A stretch of DNA of 64,000 nt from Lachnospiraceae bacterium AC2028 (lineage in GTDB: Bacteria > Bacillota > Clostridia > Lachnospirales > Lachnospiraceae), in assembly GCA_000702685.1 (NCBI GenBank), contig JNJD01000008.1:137223-201222 (forward strand). The letters run 5' to 3'. Numbering within the stretch: the stretch's first letter is position 1; each line of letters starts with the position of its first letter. The notes under the pieces are model-generated. The model worked only from the letters and a program-made list of their open reading frames with translations, had not been told where the DNA came from and ran no database searches. A program made the position numbers and the translations under genes. Of this stretch, positions 27,121 to 36,341 are shown one piece after another.

Positions 27121-28203
27121 ATGGAAAACTCTAATGTAAACACTGAAAAAAAGAAGGCCCTTGAAGCGGCTCTCGGACAGATCGAAAAGCAGTACGGAAA
27201 GGGAGCGGTCATGAGACTGGGCGATCCCGGTGCACAGATGAAGGTCGAGACCATACCCACCGGTTCCATAAGCCTTGACCTCGCACTCGGACAGGGCGGT
27301 ATTCCCAAGGGCAGGATCGTTGAGATATACGGACCCGAATCCAGCGGTAAGACAACCGTTACCCTCCATATGATCGCTGAGGTCCAGAAGCGCGGAGGAA
27401 TTGCGGGATTCATCGATGCGGAGCACGCACTCGATCCCGTCTATGCGAAGAACATCGGTGTTGATATAGATAACCTTTACATTTCACAGCCCGACAGCGG
27501 AGAACAGGCACTCGAGATCGCAGAGACCATGGTACGTTCCGGAGCCATCGATATAGTAGTCGTTGACTCGGTTGCGGCTCTTGTTCCCAAGGCTGAGATC
27601 GAAGGCGATATGGGTGATGCCCATATGGGACTTCAGGCAAGACTTATGAGCCAGGCACTCCGTAAGCTTACCGCAGTCATCAGCAAGTCCAACTGTGTCG
27701 TCATCTTCATCAACCAGCTCCGTGAGAAACTCGGCGTTATGTTCGGAAATCCCGAGACTACCACCGGCGGACGTGCGCTTAAGTTTTATTCATCCGTAAG
27801 ACTCGATGTACGCCGTATCGAATCCATCAAGCAGGGCGGAGAGGTCATCGGTAACAGGACCAGGGTCAAGGTCGTCAAGAATAAGGTCGCTCCTCCTTTC
27901 AAAGAGGCAGAGTTCGATATCATGTTCGGTAAGGGAATCTCCATGATAGGCGATATCCTCGATGTTGCCACCAACGCCGACATCATCGTAAAGTCCGGCG
28001 CATGGTTTGCATATAAGGGCGAGAAGATCGGACAGGGAAGAGAGAATGCGAAGCAGTATCTCGAGGACAATCCTGCGGTACTTGCCGAGATCGATAAGGC
28101 TGTCAGAGAGCATTACGCACTCGATACCGCTGACGGAAAGTCTGCTCCCAAGGCAGACGAAGCCGATGCTTCCGCTAAGCCCGCCAAGGCAACCAAGGCA
28201 TGA
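27121..28203 (+). CDS. recA: recombinase RecA
   Basis: 360 residues from ATG 27121 (AAAGGA upstream). The frame opens five codons earlier, but [15 protein letters not shown] is the usual beginning. Walker [10 protein letters not shown], Walker [15 protein letters not shown], loop L2 region [20 protein letters not shown] and an Ala/Lys-rich tail are all present. It forms filaments on single-stranded DNA for recombination and for LexA cleavage. Two LexA boxes in its promoter make SOS control clear. recX follows after 28 bp. Confidence 0.97.
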   Translation: MENSNVNTEKKKALEAALGQIEKQYGKGAVMRLGDPGAQMKVETIPTGSISLDLALGQGGIPKGRIVEIYGPESSGKTTVTLHMIAEVQKRGGIAGFIDAEHALDPVYAKNIGVDIDNLYISQPDSGEQALEIAETMVRSGAIDIVVVDSVAALVPKAEIEGDMGDAHMGLQARLMSQALRKLTAVISKSNCVVIFINQLREKLGVMFGNPETTTGGRALKFYSSVRLDVRRIESIKQGGEVIGNRTRVKVVKNKVAPPFKEAEFDIMFGKGISMIGDILDVATNADIIVKSGAWFAYKGEKIGQGRENAKQYLEDNPAVLAEIDKAVREHYALDTADGKSAPKADEADASAKPAKATKA

Positions 28204-28231
28204 CCTTTCGCTGTAACGGAGGGCTAAGCAG

Positions 28232-28861
28232 GTGATAGTCACTAAGGTCACTAAACTCGGTAAGGACAGATTTCTTATAAAGCTCGATACCGGTATTTCA
28301 TTTCCGCTTTACAAGACGGAGATGAACAGATTTGATACTAAGGAGGGGAGTGATCTCTCCGATGGGGAATTAGATGAGATAATGACCCGGATCCTGCCCT
28401 CCAGATGTATAAAAAGAGCGATGAACCTCCTGCAGAAGAAATCCTACGCGCAGGCCGAACTGGCAGGAAAGCTTGAAGACGGCGGATATCCCGAAGAGAT
28501 AGTTTCCAAGGCCATGGAATATGTCATGTCTTTCGGATATATCGACGATGTACGATATGCGGCGGATTATATCAGATATCATTCCTCACAGGGACGAGGC
28601 AGAAACCGCATAAGACTTGAACTCAGGGGCAAGGGCATTTCGGATGAAGCCTTCGATAAAGCCTGGGATCAGATGGAAGAGGTCGGACTTGTCGCAGACA
28701 GTAATGCCCAGATAGAAAAGCTTCTTGAGAAGAAGCATTTTTCTCCCGATATGGACAGGAGTGATAAAGAGAAGATCGCAGCCTTTATCCTGAGGCGCGG
28801 TTTTTCCTCCGAGGACATATTCAGATGCATGAGGTCATACTCCGGCCGAAGCGTTGTATAA
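28232..28861 (+). CDS. recX: regulatory protein RecX
   Basis: 209 residues, starting at GTG 28232 after GGAGGG. Three tandem three-helix repeats are visible: KRAMNLLQKKSYAQAELAGK, DDVRYAADYIRYHSSQGRGR, and KIAAFILRRGFSSEDIFR. RecX limits RecA filament growth. It is probably co-transcribed with recA and ends at a strong terminator. Confidence 0.92.
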   Translation: MIVTKVTKLGKDRFLIKLDTGISFPLYKTEMNRFDTKEGSDLSDGELDEIMTRILPSRCIKRAMNLLQKKSYAQAELAGKLEDGGYPEEIVSKAMEYVMSFGYIDDVRYAADYIRYHSSQGRGRNRIRLELRGKGISDEAFDKAWDQMEEVGLVADSNAQIEKLLEKKHFSPDMDRSDKEKIAAFILRRGFSSEDIFRCMRSYSGRSVV

Positions 28862-28872
28862 TGCACATACGT

Positions 28873-28906
28873 AAAAGCCGCAGCCTTTTGGCTGCGGCTT
28901 ATTTTT
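28873..28906 (+). terminator. terminator of recA-recX
   Basis: AAGCCGCAGCC (28875-28885), loop TTTT, GGCTGCGGCTT (28890-28900), then ATTTTT. The 11-bp perfect stem starts 14 bases after the recX stop. Confidence 0.88.
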
Positions 28907-28916
28907 ATGCTATAAT
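28888..28916 (+). promoter_or_regulatory. promoter of the glycan module
   Basis: Extended -10 TGCTATAAT (28908-28916) with TTGGCT at 28888-28893 and a 17-base spacer. The -35 lies inside the preceding terminator stem. Confidence 0.55.
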
Positions 28917-28952
28917 ATCCCCAAATGTGTGTTTTTTAAGGAGATGAGATAA

Positions 28953-30254
28953 ATGAGTTCCGGTTCGGAAATATATTCTCTTTGTAATAAGATCTTTCCC
29001 ATATGCAGGAGCATCACGGGAAAGGGTGTTTACGAAACCTTCGACATCCTGAATGACTATCTTAAGAATAGCGGATGCCCGGAGCTTTCCATTCATAAGA
29101 TACCGTCGGGAACACAGGTATTCGACTGGACCGTTCCGAAGGAATGGACGATCAGGGATGCATATATAGAAAATGAAGCGGGAGAGCATATCATTGATTT
29201 TAAGGATAATCCTCTTCATGTTCTCGGCTATTCTACGCCCGTTGACGAATGGGTTGACCTCGAAGAACTTAAAAAGCATATCTATGTGCAGGATGATATG
29301 CCCGATGCGATCCCCTACGTAACCTCATATTACAAGGAGCGTTACGGCTTCTGCATGACCAAGGTTATGTGTGATTCCCTTCCTGAGGGAAAATATCATA
29401 TGTATGTCGACAGTGAGCTCTTTGACGGAAATCTGGCCTACGGAGAACTCATCATCCCCGGTGAGTCCGAGAAAGAGGTCATGATCACTTCTTATGTGTG
29501 CCATCCCAACATGGCCAATAACGAATGCTCCGGCCCTTCTCTTGTCTGCGGTCTTATCAAATATGTCGCATCCCTCAAAAAGAGAAAGTATACATACAGA
29601 TTCTATCTCGGCGCCGAGACCATCGGCTCCATTGCATATCTGTCCGTGAATCTCGAAAAGCTTAAGAAAAATGTGATCTCAGCATTTGTTCTTTCCTGTG
29701 TCGGAGATGACAGGGCTTATTCGATCATCGAATCAAAATATGCCGATACTCTTGCGGACAGAGTGCTTACAAATGTTCTTGAGCACAGAGCGCCCGGCTA
29801 TGTCAGATATTCATTCTTAAAGCGCGGCTCCGATGAAAGACAGTTCGGCTCCCAGGGAGTTGAGCTTCCCGTGGTGGGCTTTTGCAGGAGCAAGTATGCC
29901 GAATATCCCGAATACCATACCTCTAAGGATGATATGACCGTTGTATCCGAGGAAGGCTTTGAAGGCGCTTACGGTGTCATGACCGAAGTCATCGATATCC
30001 TCGAGAACAATGATAAATATATCGTGAACTGCTTATGTGAGCCTCAGCTCGGAAAGCGCGGACTCTATCCCGATATAAGCAAGAAGGGAAGCTATGACAG
30101 CATCTTTGCAATGAGGGATCTGATCACATATTCCGACGGACGCAACGACCTTCTGGATATCAGTAAGAGGATCGGAGTTCCCGCAGCGGAACTTATTCCG
30201 ATCAAGAATAATCTTGTAGAAAAGGAACTCTTAAGAGCAGCGGATCAGAAATGA
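28953..30254 (+). CDS. DUF4910/M28-like aminopeptidase-fold protein of glycan clusters
   Basis: 433 residues. The protein fits the DUF4910 family, which has an M28-like zinc-peptidase fold with a small inserted domain and a C-terminal winged helix. Candidate metal ligands appear in the M28 order: CHP, NNECSG, GAETIGS, and YHTSKDD near residue 330. The winged-helix-like tail (about 370-433) has NDLLDISKRIGVPAAELIPI. Such proteins are often encoded in surface-polysaccharide loci, but the reaction is unknown to me. RBS AAGGAGA precedes the ATG. It overlaps the next gene by 4 bp. Confidence 0.78.
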   Translation: MSSGSEIYSLCNKIFPICRSITGKGVYETFDILNDYLKNSGCPELSIHKIPSGTQVFDWTVPKEWTIRDAYIENEAGEHIIDFKDNPLHVLGYSTPVDEWVDLEELKKHIYVQDDMPDAIPYVTSYYKERYGFCMTKVMCDSLPEGKYHMYVDSELFDGNLAYGELIIPGESEKEVMITSYVCHPNMANNECSGPSLVCGLIKYVASLKKRKYTYRFYLGAETIGSIAYLSVNLEKLKKNVISAFVLSCVGDDRAYSIIESKYADTLADRVLTNVLEHRAPGYVRYSFLKRGSDERQFGSQGVELPVVGFCRSKYAEYPEYHTSKDDMTVVSEEGFEGAYGVMTEVIDILENNDKYIVNCLCEPQLGKRGLYPDISKKGSYDSIFAMRDLITYSDGRNDLLDISKRIGVPAAELIPIKNNLVEKELLRAADQK

Positions 30255-31345
30255 AAAAGCAGTCCCCCGAAGTAAACAGAATTTACGTGTGCCATACATA
30301 TTACCATGTACTGGTTTCCGTTTTGAAGGAACTTACACCCGGAAGCGGTCTTACCGGTGATGCTTCGATCATACTCAGCAAGATGTCGAATGATTTCGAG
30401 ACACTCGGAGAAAGGCTTAAAAAGAGCGGTATCTTCAAGGATGTATTTGAATTCGATGAAAAGAGGGATACATTCTTTCCCGAGCTTGCGAAGTATAAAG
30501 AGGATAAGGGCAATATTGCCTTTAACATGATAAACCGCATCATCTATACCAAAAAGTTCGCAAAGCTCGAGGCGCCCTATGTTCCCGTCGATATGAGACA
30601 GTACGACGGAATATATGTCTTTTGCGACAGCGATCCGATAGGAACATATCTGAACCAGAACAGGATCAGGTATCATGCGCTTGAGGACGGACTTGATTTC
30701 CTTACTCTTTTCATAAAGGCGAAGCACGATAACAGAACTTGCTTTGCCATCAAGAAATTCTTCTCGCTGAAGCTCAATCTCATCTTCATCTGCGACGGAT
30801 ACAGCAAATACTGTATCGATATGGAAGTCAACAACGTCGCGGGACTCGATGATGATTTCTATAAGTATAAAGAAGTCTCGAGAAAAAAACTCCTCGAATC
30901 GCTTGATGAAGAGGGCAGGAAGAAACTGATCGAGATATTCATCCGCGATATGGATACTCTTCGTGAATTCATCAAGAACGATAAGCGTCACGGTATCCTT
31001 ATCCTTACCGAACCCCTCTGCACTCTCGATGTGAGAGAGAGGATCTTCAGGGATCTTACCTCCGAATACAGCAAGGAGGGAATGGTATTCCTTAAGCCCC
31101 ATCCCAGGGATGAGCTCGATTACAATAAGCTGTTCAGCGATTATTACATCTTCGACAGGACCATTCCGATGGAACTTCTCGGACTTGTGGACGGACTGCA
31201 TTTCAAAAAGGTCGTCAGTGTATATACGCCTCTCGAACTTGTTAATTTCGTCGATGAGAAGGTCAGTCTCGGCAATGACTTCATGGATAAATACGAAGAT
31301 CCTTCCGTGCATAATCACTTAAAGATCGACCGGAGCAACGAATGA
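30251..31345 (+). CDS. polysialyltransferase-like glycosyltransferase (GT52 type)
   Basis: 364 residues. The N-terminal YVCHTYYHVLVS and the ALEDGLDF motif (near residue 140), with FLKPHPRDE near residue 283, match the GT52/alpha-2,8-polysialyltransferase group. In these, the HP motif contacts the nucleotide-sugar. There is no signal or membrane segment, so it works on the cytoplasmic face. It overlaps its neighbours by 4 bp on each side, so the three-gene unit is translated together. Whether the sugar is a sialic or another nonulosonic acid cannot be read here. Confidence 0.72.
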   Translation: MKKQSPEVNRIYVCHTYYHVLVSVLKELTPGSGLTGDASIILSKMSNDFETLGERLKKSGIFKDVFEFDEKRDTFFPELAKYKEDKGNIAFNMINRIIYTKKFAKLEAPYVPVDMRQYDGIYVFCDSDPIGTYLNQNRIRYHALEDGLDFLTLFIKAKHDNRTCFAIKKFFSLKLNLIFICDGYSKYCIDMEVNNVAGLDDDFYKYKEVSRKKLLESLDEEGRKKLIEIFIRDMDTLREFIKNDKRHGILILTEPLCTLDVRERIFRDLTSEYSKEGMVFLKPHPRDELDYNKLFSDYYIFDRTIPMELLGLVDGLHFKKVVSVYTPLELVNFVDEKVSLGNDFMDKYEDPSVHNHLKIDRSNE

Positions 31346-32364
31346 ACCTCAGTATCATCGTGCCTGTTTACAACATGGCTTCTGACGGAAAACTGAACTT
31401 CTGCCTCGATTCCCTCTTAAACCAGACCTATAAGGGAGAGTACGAGATCATAGCCGTTGATGACGCATCGACGGATGATTCGCTTTCTGTCTTAAGGGAG
31501 TATGAAAGTAAGCACCCCGGTATGTTCAAAGTCATAGAGAGCAGAGTAAACCGTCATCAGGGCGGTGCAAGGAATCTTGGTATCGCCGAAGCATCGGGAG
31601 AGTGGATCAGCTTCATCGATTCTGATGACTGGGTTTCACCGGATTTTTATGAAAAACTTATCGGAAGGGCACTGGAGACAGGAGCTGATGTTGTAGGCTG
31701 CTGCTATTCGCTCGTATCATCTCAGACCTTCGAAGTCGGTGAGATCGCAAGGGATGAGTTCAAAATGGCGAGCGGAGAATTTACGGATGAAAGACGCCGC
31801 GACTTTCTAAACCACTTGTCCAGCATGGTGACGAAGATCTACAAATCTTCGCTGATAAAGGACAACGATCTTTCTTTTCCCGAAGGGATATTCTACGAGG
31901 ACAATGCGGCATTTCCCATCTGGGCGATGTATTACAAAAGGTTCGAATACGTTGACGAGCCTCTTTATTACTATTACCAGCACGACACCTCGACGGTTCA
32001 TACCATCACCGCTTCAAGATGTGCGGACAGGATGGAAGCTGCGGAATTCATGCTCTCCGAGATCAAAAAGAGGGGCTTTCTCGATAAGTACCGCCCGGAG
32101 ATTGAAAACATCTTCACCACGGTTTATTTCGTGAACACGCTCTTTTCCTATATGAGAATGCCTCACGGCAGAAAATACAGTGTTGTCCGTACTCTCAGAA
32201 GGCGTATGCTCGAAGAGTTTCCGGATTTCAGGAAGAACGAATTCTATGGACGCTATATGGATGACGAACAGAAAAAGTATGTCGACATCCTGATGGCGAA
32301 TTCTTTTTCATTCTATGTCAGATACACCCTGCTCTGGATGTACCGTGACCTTAAGAAAGCTTAA
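31342..32364 (+). CDS. GT2-family glycosyltransferase
   Basis: 340 residues. The GT-A core is clear: SIIVPVYNM at the N-terminus, [10 protein letters not shown], then FIDSDDWV carrying the DxD metal-binding motif (near residue 95), and FYEDNAAFP as the catalytic ED region. There are no membrane helices. It most resembles glycosyltransferases that extend surface glycans or modify teichoic acid. It is the last gene of the glycan module; no clear terminator follows before the rny promoter. Confidence 0.9.
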   Translation: MNLSIIVPVYNMASDGKLNFCLDSLLNQTYKGEYEIIAVDDASTDDSLSVLREYESKHPGMFKVIESRVNRHQGGARNLGIAEASGEWISFIDSDDWVSPDFYEKLIGRALETGADVVGCCYSLVSSQTFEVGEIARDEFKMASGEFTDERRRDFLNHLSSMVTKIYKSSLIKDNDLSFPEGIFYEDNAAFPIWAMYYKRFEYVDEPLYYYYQHDTSTVHTITASRCADRMEAAEFMLSEIKKRGFLDKYRPEIENIFTTVYFVNTLFSYMRMPHGRKYSVVRTLRRRMLEEFPDFRKNEFYGRYMDDEQKKYVDILMANSFSFYVRYTLLWMYRDLKKA

Positions 32365-32393
32365 AAAGGCTTAAGATTTTCTTAATATTTACC

Positions 32394-32422
32394 TTGACAT
32401 TATTGTCAGAAATATCTAAACT
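32394..32422 (+). promoter_or_regulatory. rny promoter with overlapping palindrome
   Basis: TTGACA (32394-32399), 17 bases, TAAACT (32417-32422). A perfect TGACA-TTAT-TGTCA palindrome (32395-32408) covers the -35, so a regulator could block or recruit polymerase here. Confidence 0.5.
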
Positions 32423-32468
32423 AAATCTGTTGTACTATGAAAATTTCATAAGGAGGTGCTCCTGCATT

Positions 32469-34022
32469 ATGCCCACAGGTGTATGGATCGGGATCATCGC
32501 GGCCGCTGTTATAATAACCGCTCTTATCACTGCTGCAATCACATCCGGCAAGATGAAGAATAAAGCAGACGGTGTTATGGGAAATGCGGAAAAGAGAGCC
32601 CGCGAGATCATCGACGAAGCTCTGAAAAAGGCTGAATCAGAGAAGCGTGAAGCATCCATTAAAGCTCAGGAAGACGCACTCAGAGTCAAGAGTGACGTTG
32701 ACCGTGAGGTTAAGGAACGCAGAGCCGAGGTTAGCAAATCGGAACGCAGAATTCAGCAGAAGGAAGAGTCAGTCGATAAAAAGCTCGAGAATATCGAGAG
32801 ACGCGAGACGTCACTTTCGGCGAGAGAGGATAATCTCAAGGCTAAAGAAGCTCAGATATCCAAACTCAATGAAGAAAGATTGCAGGAACTGGAAAGGATT
32901 TCCGGATTAACCTCTGAACAGGCAAAAGAACACTTATTAAGTATTGTTGAAGAAGATCTGAAACACGAAGAAGCCCTGATGATCAAGGAATCTGAGAACA
33001 GGGCGAAGGAAGAGGCTGACAAGAAGGCGAGGGAGATCGTCGTCACAGCCATTCAGAGATGTGCAGCGGACCACGTCGCTGAAAGTACCATTTCCGTGGT
33101 ACAGCTTCCCAGTGAGGACATGAAGGGAAGGATCATAGGACGTGAGGGAAGAAATATCAGAACTCTCGAAACTATGACCGGTGTTGAACTCATCGTAGAC
33201 GACACCCCCGATGCTGTTGTTCTTTCCGCATTTGATCCGGTAAGACGTGAGGTTGCAAGGATCGCTCTTGAGAAACTCATTGTGGACGGACGTATTCATC
33301 CCGCTAAGATAGAGGAGATGATTCAGAAAGCCCGTAAGGAAGTGGATCAGACGATCAAGGAAGAGGGAGAAGCCGCAGTACTCGAAGTCGGTGTACACGG
33401 CATCCATCCCGAACTCGTCAAGCTCTTAGGACGTATGAGATATCGTACCAGTTACGGTCAGAATGTCCTTAAGCATTCCATCGAGGTCGCACAGCTCTCC
33501 GGTCTTATGGCCGCAGAACTCGGACTTGATGTAAAGACAGCCAAGCGTGCAGGTCTTTTGCATGATATCGGAAAAGCCATCGACCATGAGATGGAAGGTT
33601 CCCACGTACAGCTCGGTACGGATCTGTGCCGCAAGTACAAAGAGAACCCCACTGTCATCAATGCGGTGGAAGCCCATCACGGCGATGTAGAGCCTCAGAC
33701 ACTTATCGCATGTGTCGTACAGGCAGCGGATGCAATCTCCGCAGCCCGTCCCGGAGCGAGAAGAGAGACTCTCGATATCTACACGAACCGCTTAAAGCAG
33801 CTTGAAGAAATCTCCAACAGTTACAAGGGTGTTGAAAAATCTTTTGCAATTCAGGCAGGTAGGGAAGTCAGAGTCATGGTCGTACCCGATCAGATTACGG
33901 ATGCGGACATGGTGATACTCGCAAGAGATATTTCCAAGCAGATCGAAGACGAGATGAAATATCCCGGCCAGATCAAGGTCAATATCATTCGCGAGAAGAG
34001 GGTAGTCGATTACGCAAAGTGA
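32469..34022 (+). CDS. rny: ribonuclease Y
   Basis: 517 residues from ATG 32469 (AAGGAGGT 11 bases upstream). An N-terminal membrane helix (about 5-28) is followed by a long charged coiled coil (about 35-190). Next is a KH domain ([19 protein letters not shown], about 205-265), then an HD domain with [12 protein letters not shown] (near 365). It is the membrane-bound endonuclease that initiates mRNA decay in many Firmicutes. It is usually next to recA-recX, from which it is separated here by the glycan module. Confidence 0.96.
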   Translation: MPTGVWIGIIAAAVIITALITAAITSGKMKNKADGVMGNAEKRAREIIDEALKKAESEKREASIKAQEDALRVKSDVDREVKERRAEVSKSERRIQQKEESVDKKLENIERRETSLSAREDNLKAKEAQISKLNEERLQELERISGLTSEQAKEHLLSIVEEDLKHEEALMIKESENRAKEEADKKAREIVVTAIQRCAADHVAESTISVVQLPSEDMKGRIIGREGRNIRTLETMTGVELIVDDTPDAVVLSAFDPVRREVARIALEKLIVDGRIHPAKIEEMIQKARKEVDQTIKEEGEAAVLEVGVHGIHPELVKLLGRMRYRTSYGQNVLKHSIEVAQLSGLMAAELGLDVKTAKRAGLLHDIGKAIDHEMEGSHVQLGTDLCRKYKENPTVINAVEAHHGDVEPQTLIACVVQAADAISAARPGARRETLDIYTNRLKQLEEISNSYKGVEKSFAIQAGREVRVMVVPDQITDADMVILARDISKQIEDEMKYPGQIKVNIIREKRVVDYAK

Positions 34023-34061
34023 TCCCCTCTCCGGTTCTGAAGAAATCAATTGAACAAAAAG

Positions 34062-34094
34062 AAAGACAGTTGCAATGCGCAGCTGTCTTTTTTT
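34062..34094 (+). terminator. rny terminator
   Basis: AAAGACAGTTGC pairs with GCAGCTGTCTTT (one G-U) around a 5-base loop and runs into seven T residues. Confidence 0.9.
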
Positions 34095-34100
34095 GTCCCC

Positions 34101-34147
34101 GTGACTCGGGTTTAACGAGGGGACGGTTCCTCCGTTCACCGAGTTTT
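34101..34147. repeat. GGGGACGGTTCC-type palindromic repeat (copy 2)
   Basis: GTGACTCGGG, AACGAGGGGACGGTTCCTC and CGTTCACCGAG, followed by TTTTTT. The core matches the other copies. Outer arms ACTCGG and CCGAGT pair. The left inner arm (GTTTAACG) is a decayed form of GTGAACG. Confidence 0.65.
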
Positions 34148-34153
34148 TTAGCC

Positions 34154-34182
34154 TTTACAAAAGGTTTTTTATTCGGTAGAAT
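34154..34182 (+). promoter_or_regulatory. promoter of the aminotransferase
   Basis: TTTACA (34154-34159), 17 bases, TAGAAT (34177-34182). Confidence 0.55.
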
Positions 34183-34247
34183 AGGGCAAGTGTGGATTGT
34201 ATACGATTATGCAATAATTCAATCTATGTGTTTTTGTGGAGGAGATC

Positions 34248-35540
34248 ATGTCTAAAGCGTTTGCTGAAATGTCCAAAGAAGAGCTTCTTACATTAAAGGA
34301 AGAGCTCAACAAAGAATACAGCGAAGCAAAGTCCAAGGGACTTGCTCTTAATATGGCCAGAGGAAAGCCCTCACCCGCCCAGCTCGATATGGGTATGGAC
34401 TTCCTTGATATCGTTAATTCCAAGAGCGACATGCTCTCTGACGGAAAGATCGATACCAGGAACTACGGAGAGCTTGACGGTATTCCCGAGGCCAAGAAAC
34501 TCATGGCTGACATCATGGATACCAAGCCCGAGAATGTCATCGTCTGCGGCAACGCTTCACTTAATATAATGTATGACACCGTTTCGAGAGCATATATTCA
34601 CGGTCTTCTCGGAAATACTCCCTGGTGCAAGCTGGACAAGGTAAAGTTTCTCTGTCCCGCACCCGGATATGACAGACATTTTTCCATATGCGAAAGCTTC
34701 GGTATCGAGATGATCACCGTTCCCATGACTCCCGCGGGTCCCGATATGGACATAGTGGAAGAGTGGGTTTCCAAGGATGAATCCGTAAAGGGTATCTGGT
34801 GCGTTCCCAAGTATTCGAACCCCCAGGGCTATACCTGCAGCGATGAGACCGTAAAGAGATTTGCGGCTCTTAAGCCTGCCGCCAAGGATTTCCGTATCTT
34901 CTGGGATAACGCTTATGTGGTACATCACCTCTATGATGAAGAGAGCCGTCAGGATAAGCTCCTCGACATCATCTCCGAGTGTGAAAAGGCCGGAAATCCC
35001 GATATGGTATTCGAGTTCTGCTCCACTTCAAAGGTTTCTTTTGCCGGAAGCGGAATCTCTGCCGTAGCTTCATCCGCAGCCAACATCGCCGACATGAAGA
35101 AGTCACTTACGGTACAGACCATCGGATACGACAAGATAAATCAGTTAAGACACGTAAGATATTTCAAGGATATAAACGGTGTTAAGGAGCACATGAAGAA
35201 GCATGCGGCTCTCCTTCGTCCCAAGTTCGAAGCATGCGAGAAGGTTCTTGCGGACGAGCTTGACGGAACAGGCATCGCAACATGGACAACTCCCAACGGA
35301 GGTTATTTCATTTCTCTCGAGGTGATGGCAGGCTGTGCCAAGCGTGTCGTCGCTCTCTGCAAGGAAGCCGGAGTAACACTTACCGGTGCGGGTGCAACCT
35401 ATCCTTACAAGAACGATCCCAAGGATTCCAACATCCGTATCGCACCCTCATATCCTTCACCCGAAGAAATGTCCCAGGCTACCGACCTGTTGGTTCTTTG
35501 TGTCAAGCTCGCGGCAGTTGAAAAATTATTAGAAGTATAG
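34248..35540 (+). CDS. PLP-dependent class I aminotransferase (aspartate aminotransferase-like, MocR-type fold without HTH)
   Basis: 430 residues from ATG 34248 (GGAGGAG upstream). The PLP Lys lies in CSTSKVSFAGSG (near residue 265). NPQGYTCS and DNAYVVHH supply the usual cofactor contacts. Length and the opening LNMARGKPSPAQLDMG fit the small aminotransferase family related to MocR domains but lacking the DNA-binding part. The amino donor is not evident from the sequence. Downstream, a structured leader links it to the Nudix gene. Confidence 0.85.
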   Translation: MSKAFAEMSKEELLTLKEELNKEYSEAKSKGLALNMARGKPSPAQLDMGMDFLDIVNSKSDMLSDGKIDTRNYGELDGIPEAKKLMADIMDTKPENVIVCGNASLNIMYDTVSRAYIHGLLGNTPWCKLDKVKFLCPAPGYDRHFSICESFGIEMITVPMTPAGPDMDIVEEWVSKDESVKGIWCVPKYSNPQGYTCSDETVKRFAALKPAAKDFRIFWDNAYVVHHLYDEESRQDKLLDIISECEKAGNPDMVFEFCSTSKVSFAGSGISAVASSAANIADMKKSLTVQTIGYDKINQLRHVRYFKDINGVKEHMKKHAALLRPKFEACEKVLADELDGTGIATWTTPNGGYFISLEVMAGCAKRVVALCKEAGVTLTGAGATYPYKNDPKDSNIRIAPSYPSPEEMSQATDLLVLCVKLAAVEKLLEV

Positions 35541-35580
35541 TCAACGGGTGGTGGCAGGACCCGCGTGTATATTTATAGGT
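35541..35580 (+). promoter_or_regulatory. structured 5' leader with GGCAGGACCCG core (copy B)
   Basis: Starting right after the aminotransferase stop, CGGGT (35545-35549) pairs with ACCCG (35559-35563) around GGTGGCAGG. Compared with copy A at 6711, the inner CGC-GAGA-GCG stem is missing, but the flanks GTC, ACGGGTG, GGCAGGACCCG and TGTAT...TATAGG are kept. The Nudix gene begins 8 bases later with no strong shine-dalgarno. Confidence 0.5.
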
Positions 35581-35587
35581 ATTTACT

Positions 35588-36127
35588 ATGGACGAAATTA
35601 AACGTATAGACAGAACACTGATCGCGAACGGCCGCGTCATCGACTACTACCAGGACACCATGCAGATGCCCGATGGAAGTACCGTAAAATGGGATCTGAT
35701 CGATCATGACGGTGCCGCTGCTGTCGTAGCCGTAAGAGAAGACGGCAAGCTCCTCATGGTGCGCCAGTACCGCAATCCTCTTGAAAGACAGACACTCGAG
35801 ATTCCCGCAGGCAAGCTCAACACCCGCGACGAAGATCCCAGGATTGCCGCAGAGCGCGAACTTGCGGAAGAGACCGGATATGTGTGCGACGATATCGAGT
35901 ACCTTACGACCATCTATACAACCGTTGCATTCTGCAACGAAAAGATTGGTCTGTACCTTGCCAAGGGGCTTAAGGACAGGCATCCCCAGCACCTCGATGA
36001 GGACGAATACATCGACCTCGAGGCATACACTCTGGACGAAGTAAGACAGATGATCTACGATGGTAAGATCCAGGATGCGAAGACCATCATCGGCATCCTT
36101 TTGTACGCCTCAAAATATCACTTATAA
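35588..36127 (+). CDS. Nudix hydrolase, ADP-ribose pyrophosphatase-like
   Basis: 179 residues. The Nudix box is present around residues 77-100: PAGKLNTRDEDPRIAAE, then RELAEETGY, with one residue more than the standard spacing between G and E. The N-terminal half and TIYTTVAFCNEKIGLYLA match NudF-like ADP-ribose pyrophosphatases. Members cleave ADP-ribose to AMP and ribose-5-phosphate. The adjacent xerD gene is the normal Firmicute neighbour. The upstream leader hairpin may control it. Confidence 0.9.
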   Translation: MDEIKRIDRTLIANGRVIDYYQDTMQMPDGSTVKWDLIDHDGAAAVVAVREDGKLLMVRQYRNPLERQTLEIPAGKLNTRDEDPRIAAERELAEETGYVCDDIEYLTTIYTTVAFCNEKIGLYLAKGLKDRHPQHLDEDEYIDLEAYTLDEVRQMIYDGKIQDAKTIIGILLYASKYHL

Positions 36128-36144
36128 TTTATTAATTTTTTAAG

Positions 36145-36174
36145 CGGGCTTGTGGTCACAGGCCCGTTTTTTTT
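36145..36174 (+). terminator. Nudix gene terminator
   Basis: CGGGCTTGTG pairs with CACAGGCCCG (10 bp, one G-U) around GT and runs into eight T residues. Confidence 0.9.
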
Positions 36175-36246
36175 ACCCCTTTTACAACATATTGTGGTAA
36201 GAAAAAAACGTAGAAAATTCGGGCATTTTTCTATGCTTTTTTTTTA

Positions 36247-36275
36247 TTGAATTATACTTTTACATTTTCTATAAT
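36247..36275 (+). promoter_or_regulatory. xerD promoter
   Basis: TTGAAT (36247-36252), 17 bases, TATAAT (36270-36275). A CCGCT/AGCGG hairpin follows in the leader. Confidence 0.65.
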
Positions 36276-36341
36276 GCGATTTGCCGCTGTTGGAGAGCGG
36301 AAAAAACAAGGCACGGATGCCGGTTAGGAATTTACTTATCG

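Noticed and set aside
30245-31318. 357-codon minus-strand frame opposite the GT52-like gene
   Set aside because: No RBS, no recognisable motif, and it covers a glycosyltransferase gene with clear motifs.
35541-35587. Nudix leader as a ykkC-type (nucleoside diphosphate-sensing) riboswitch
   Set aside because: Known ykkC variants linked to Nudix genes are about 100 bases long with a larger conserved core. This leader is under 50 bases and the core does not match.
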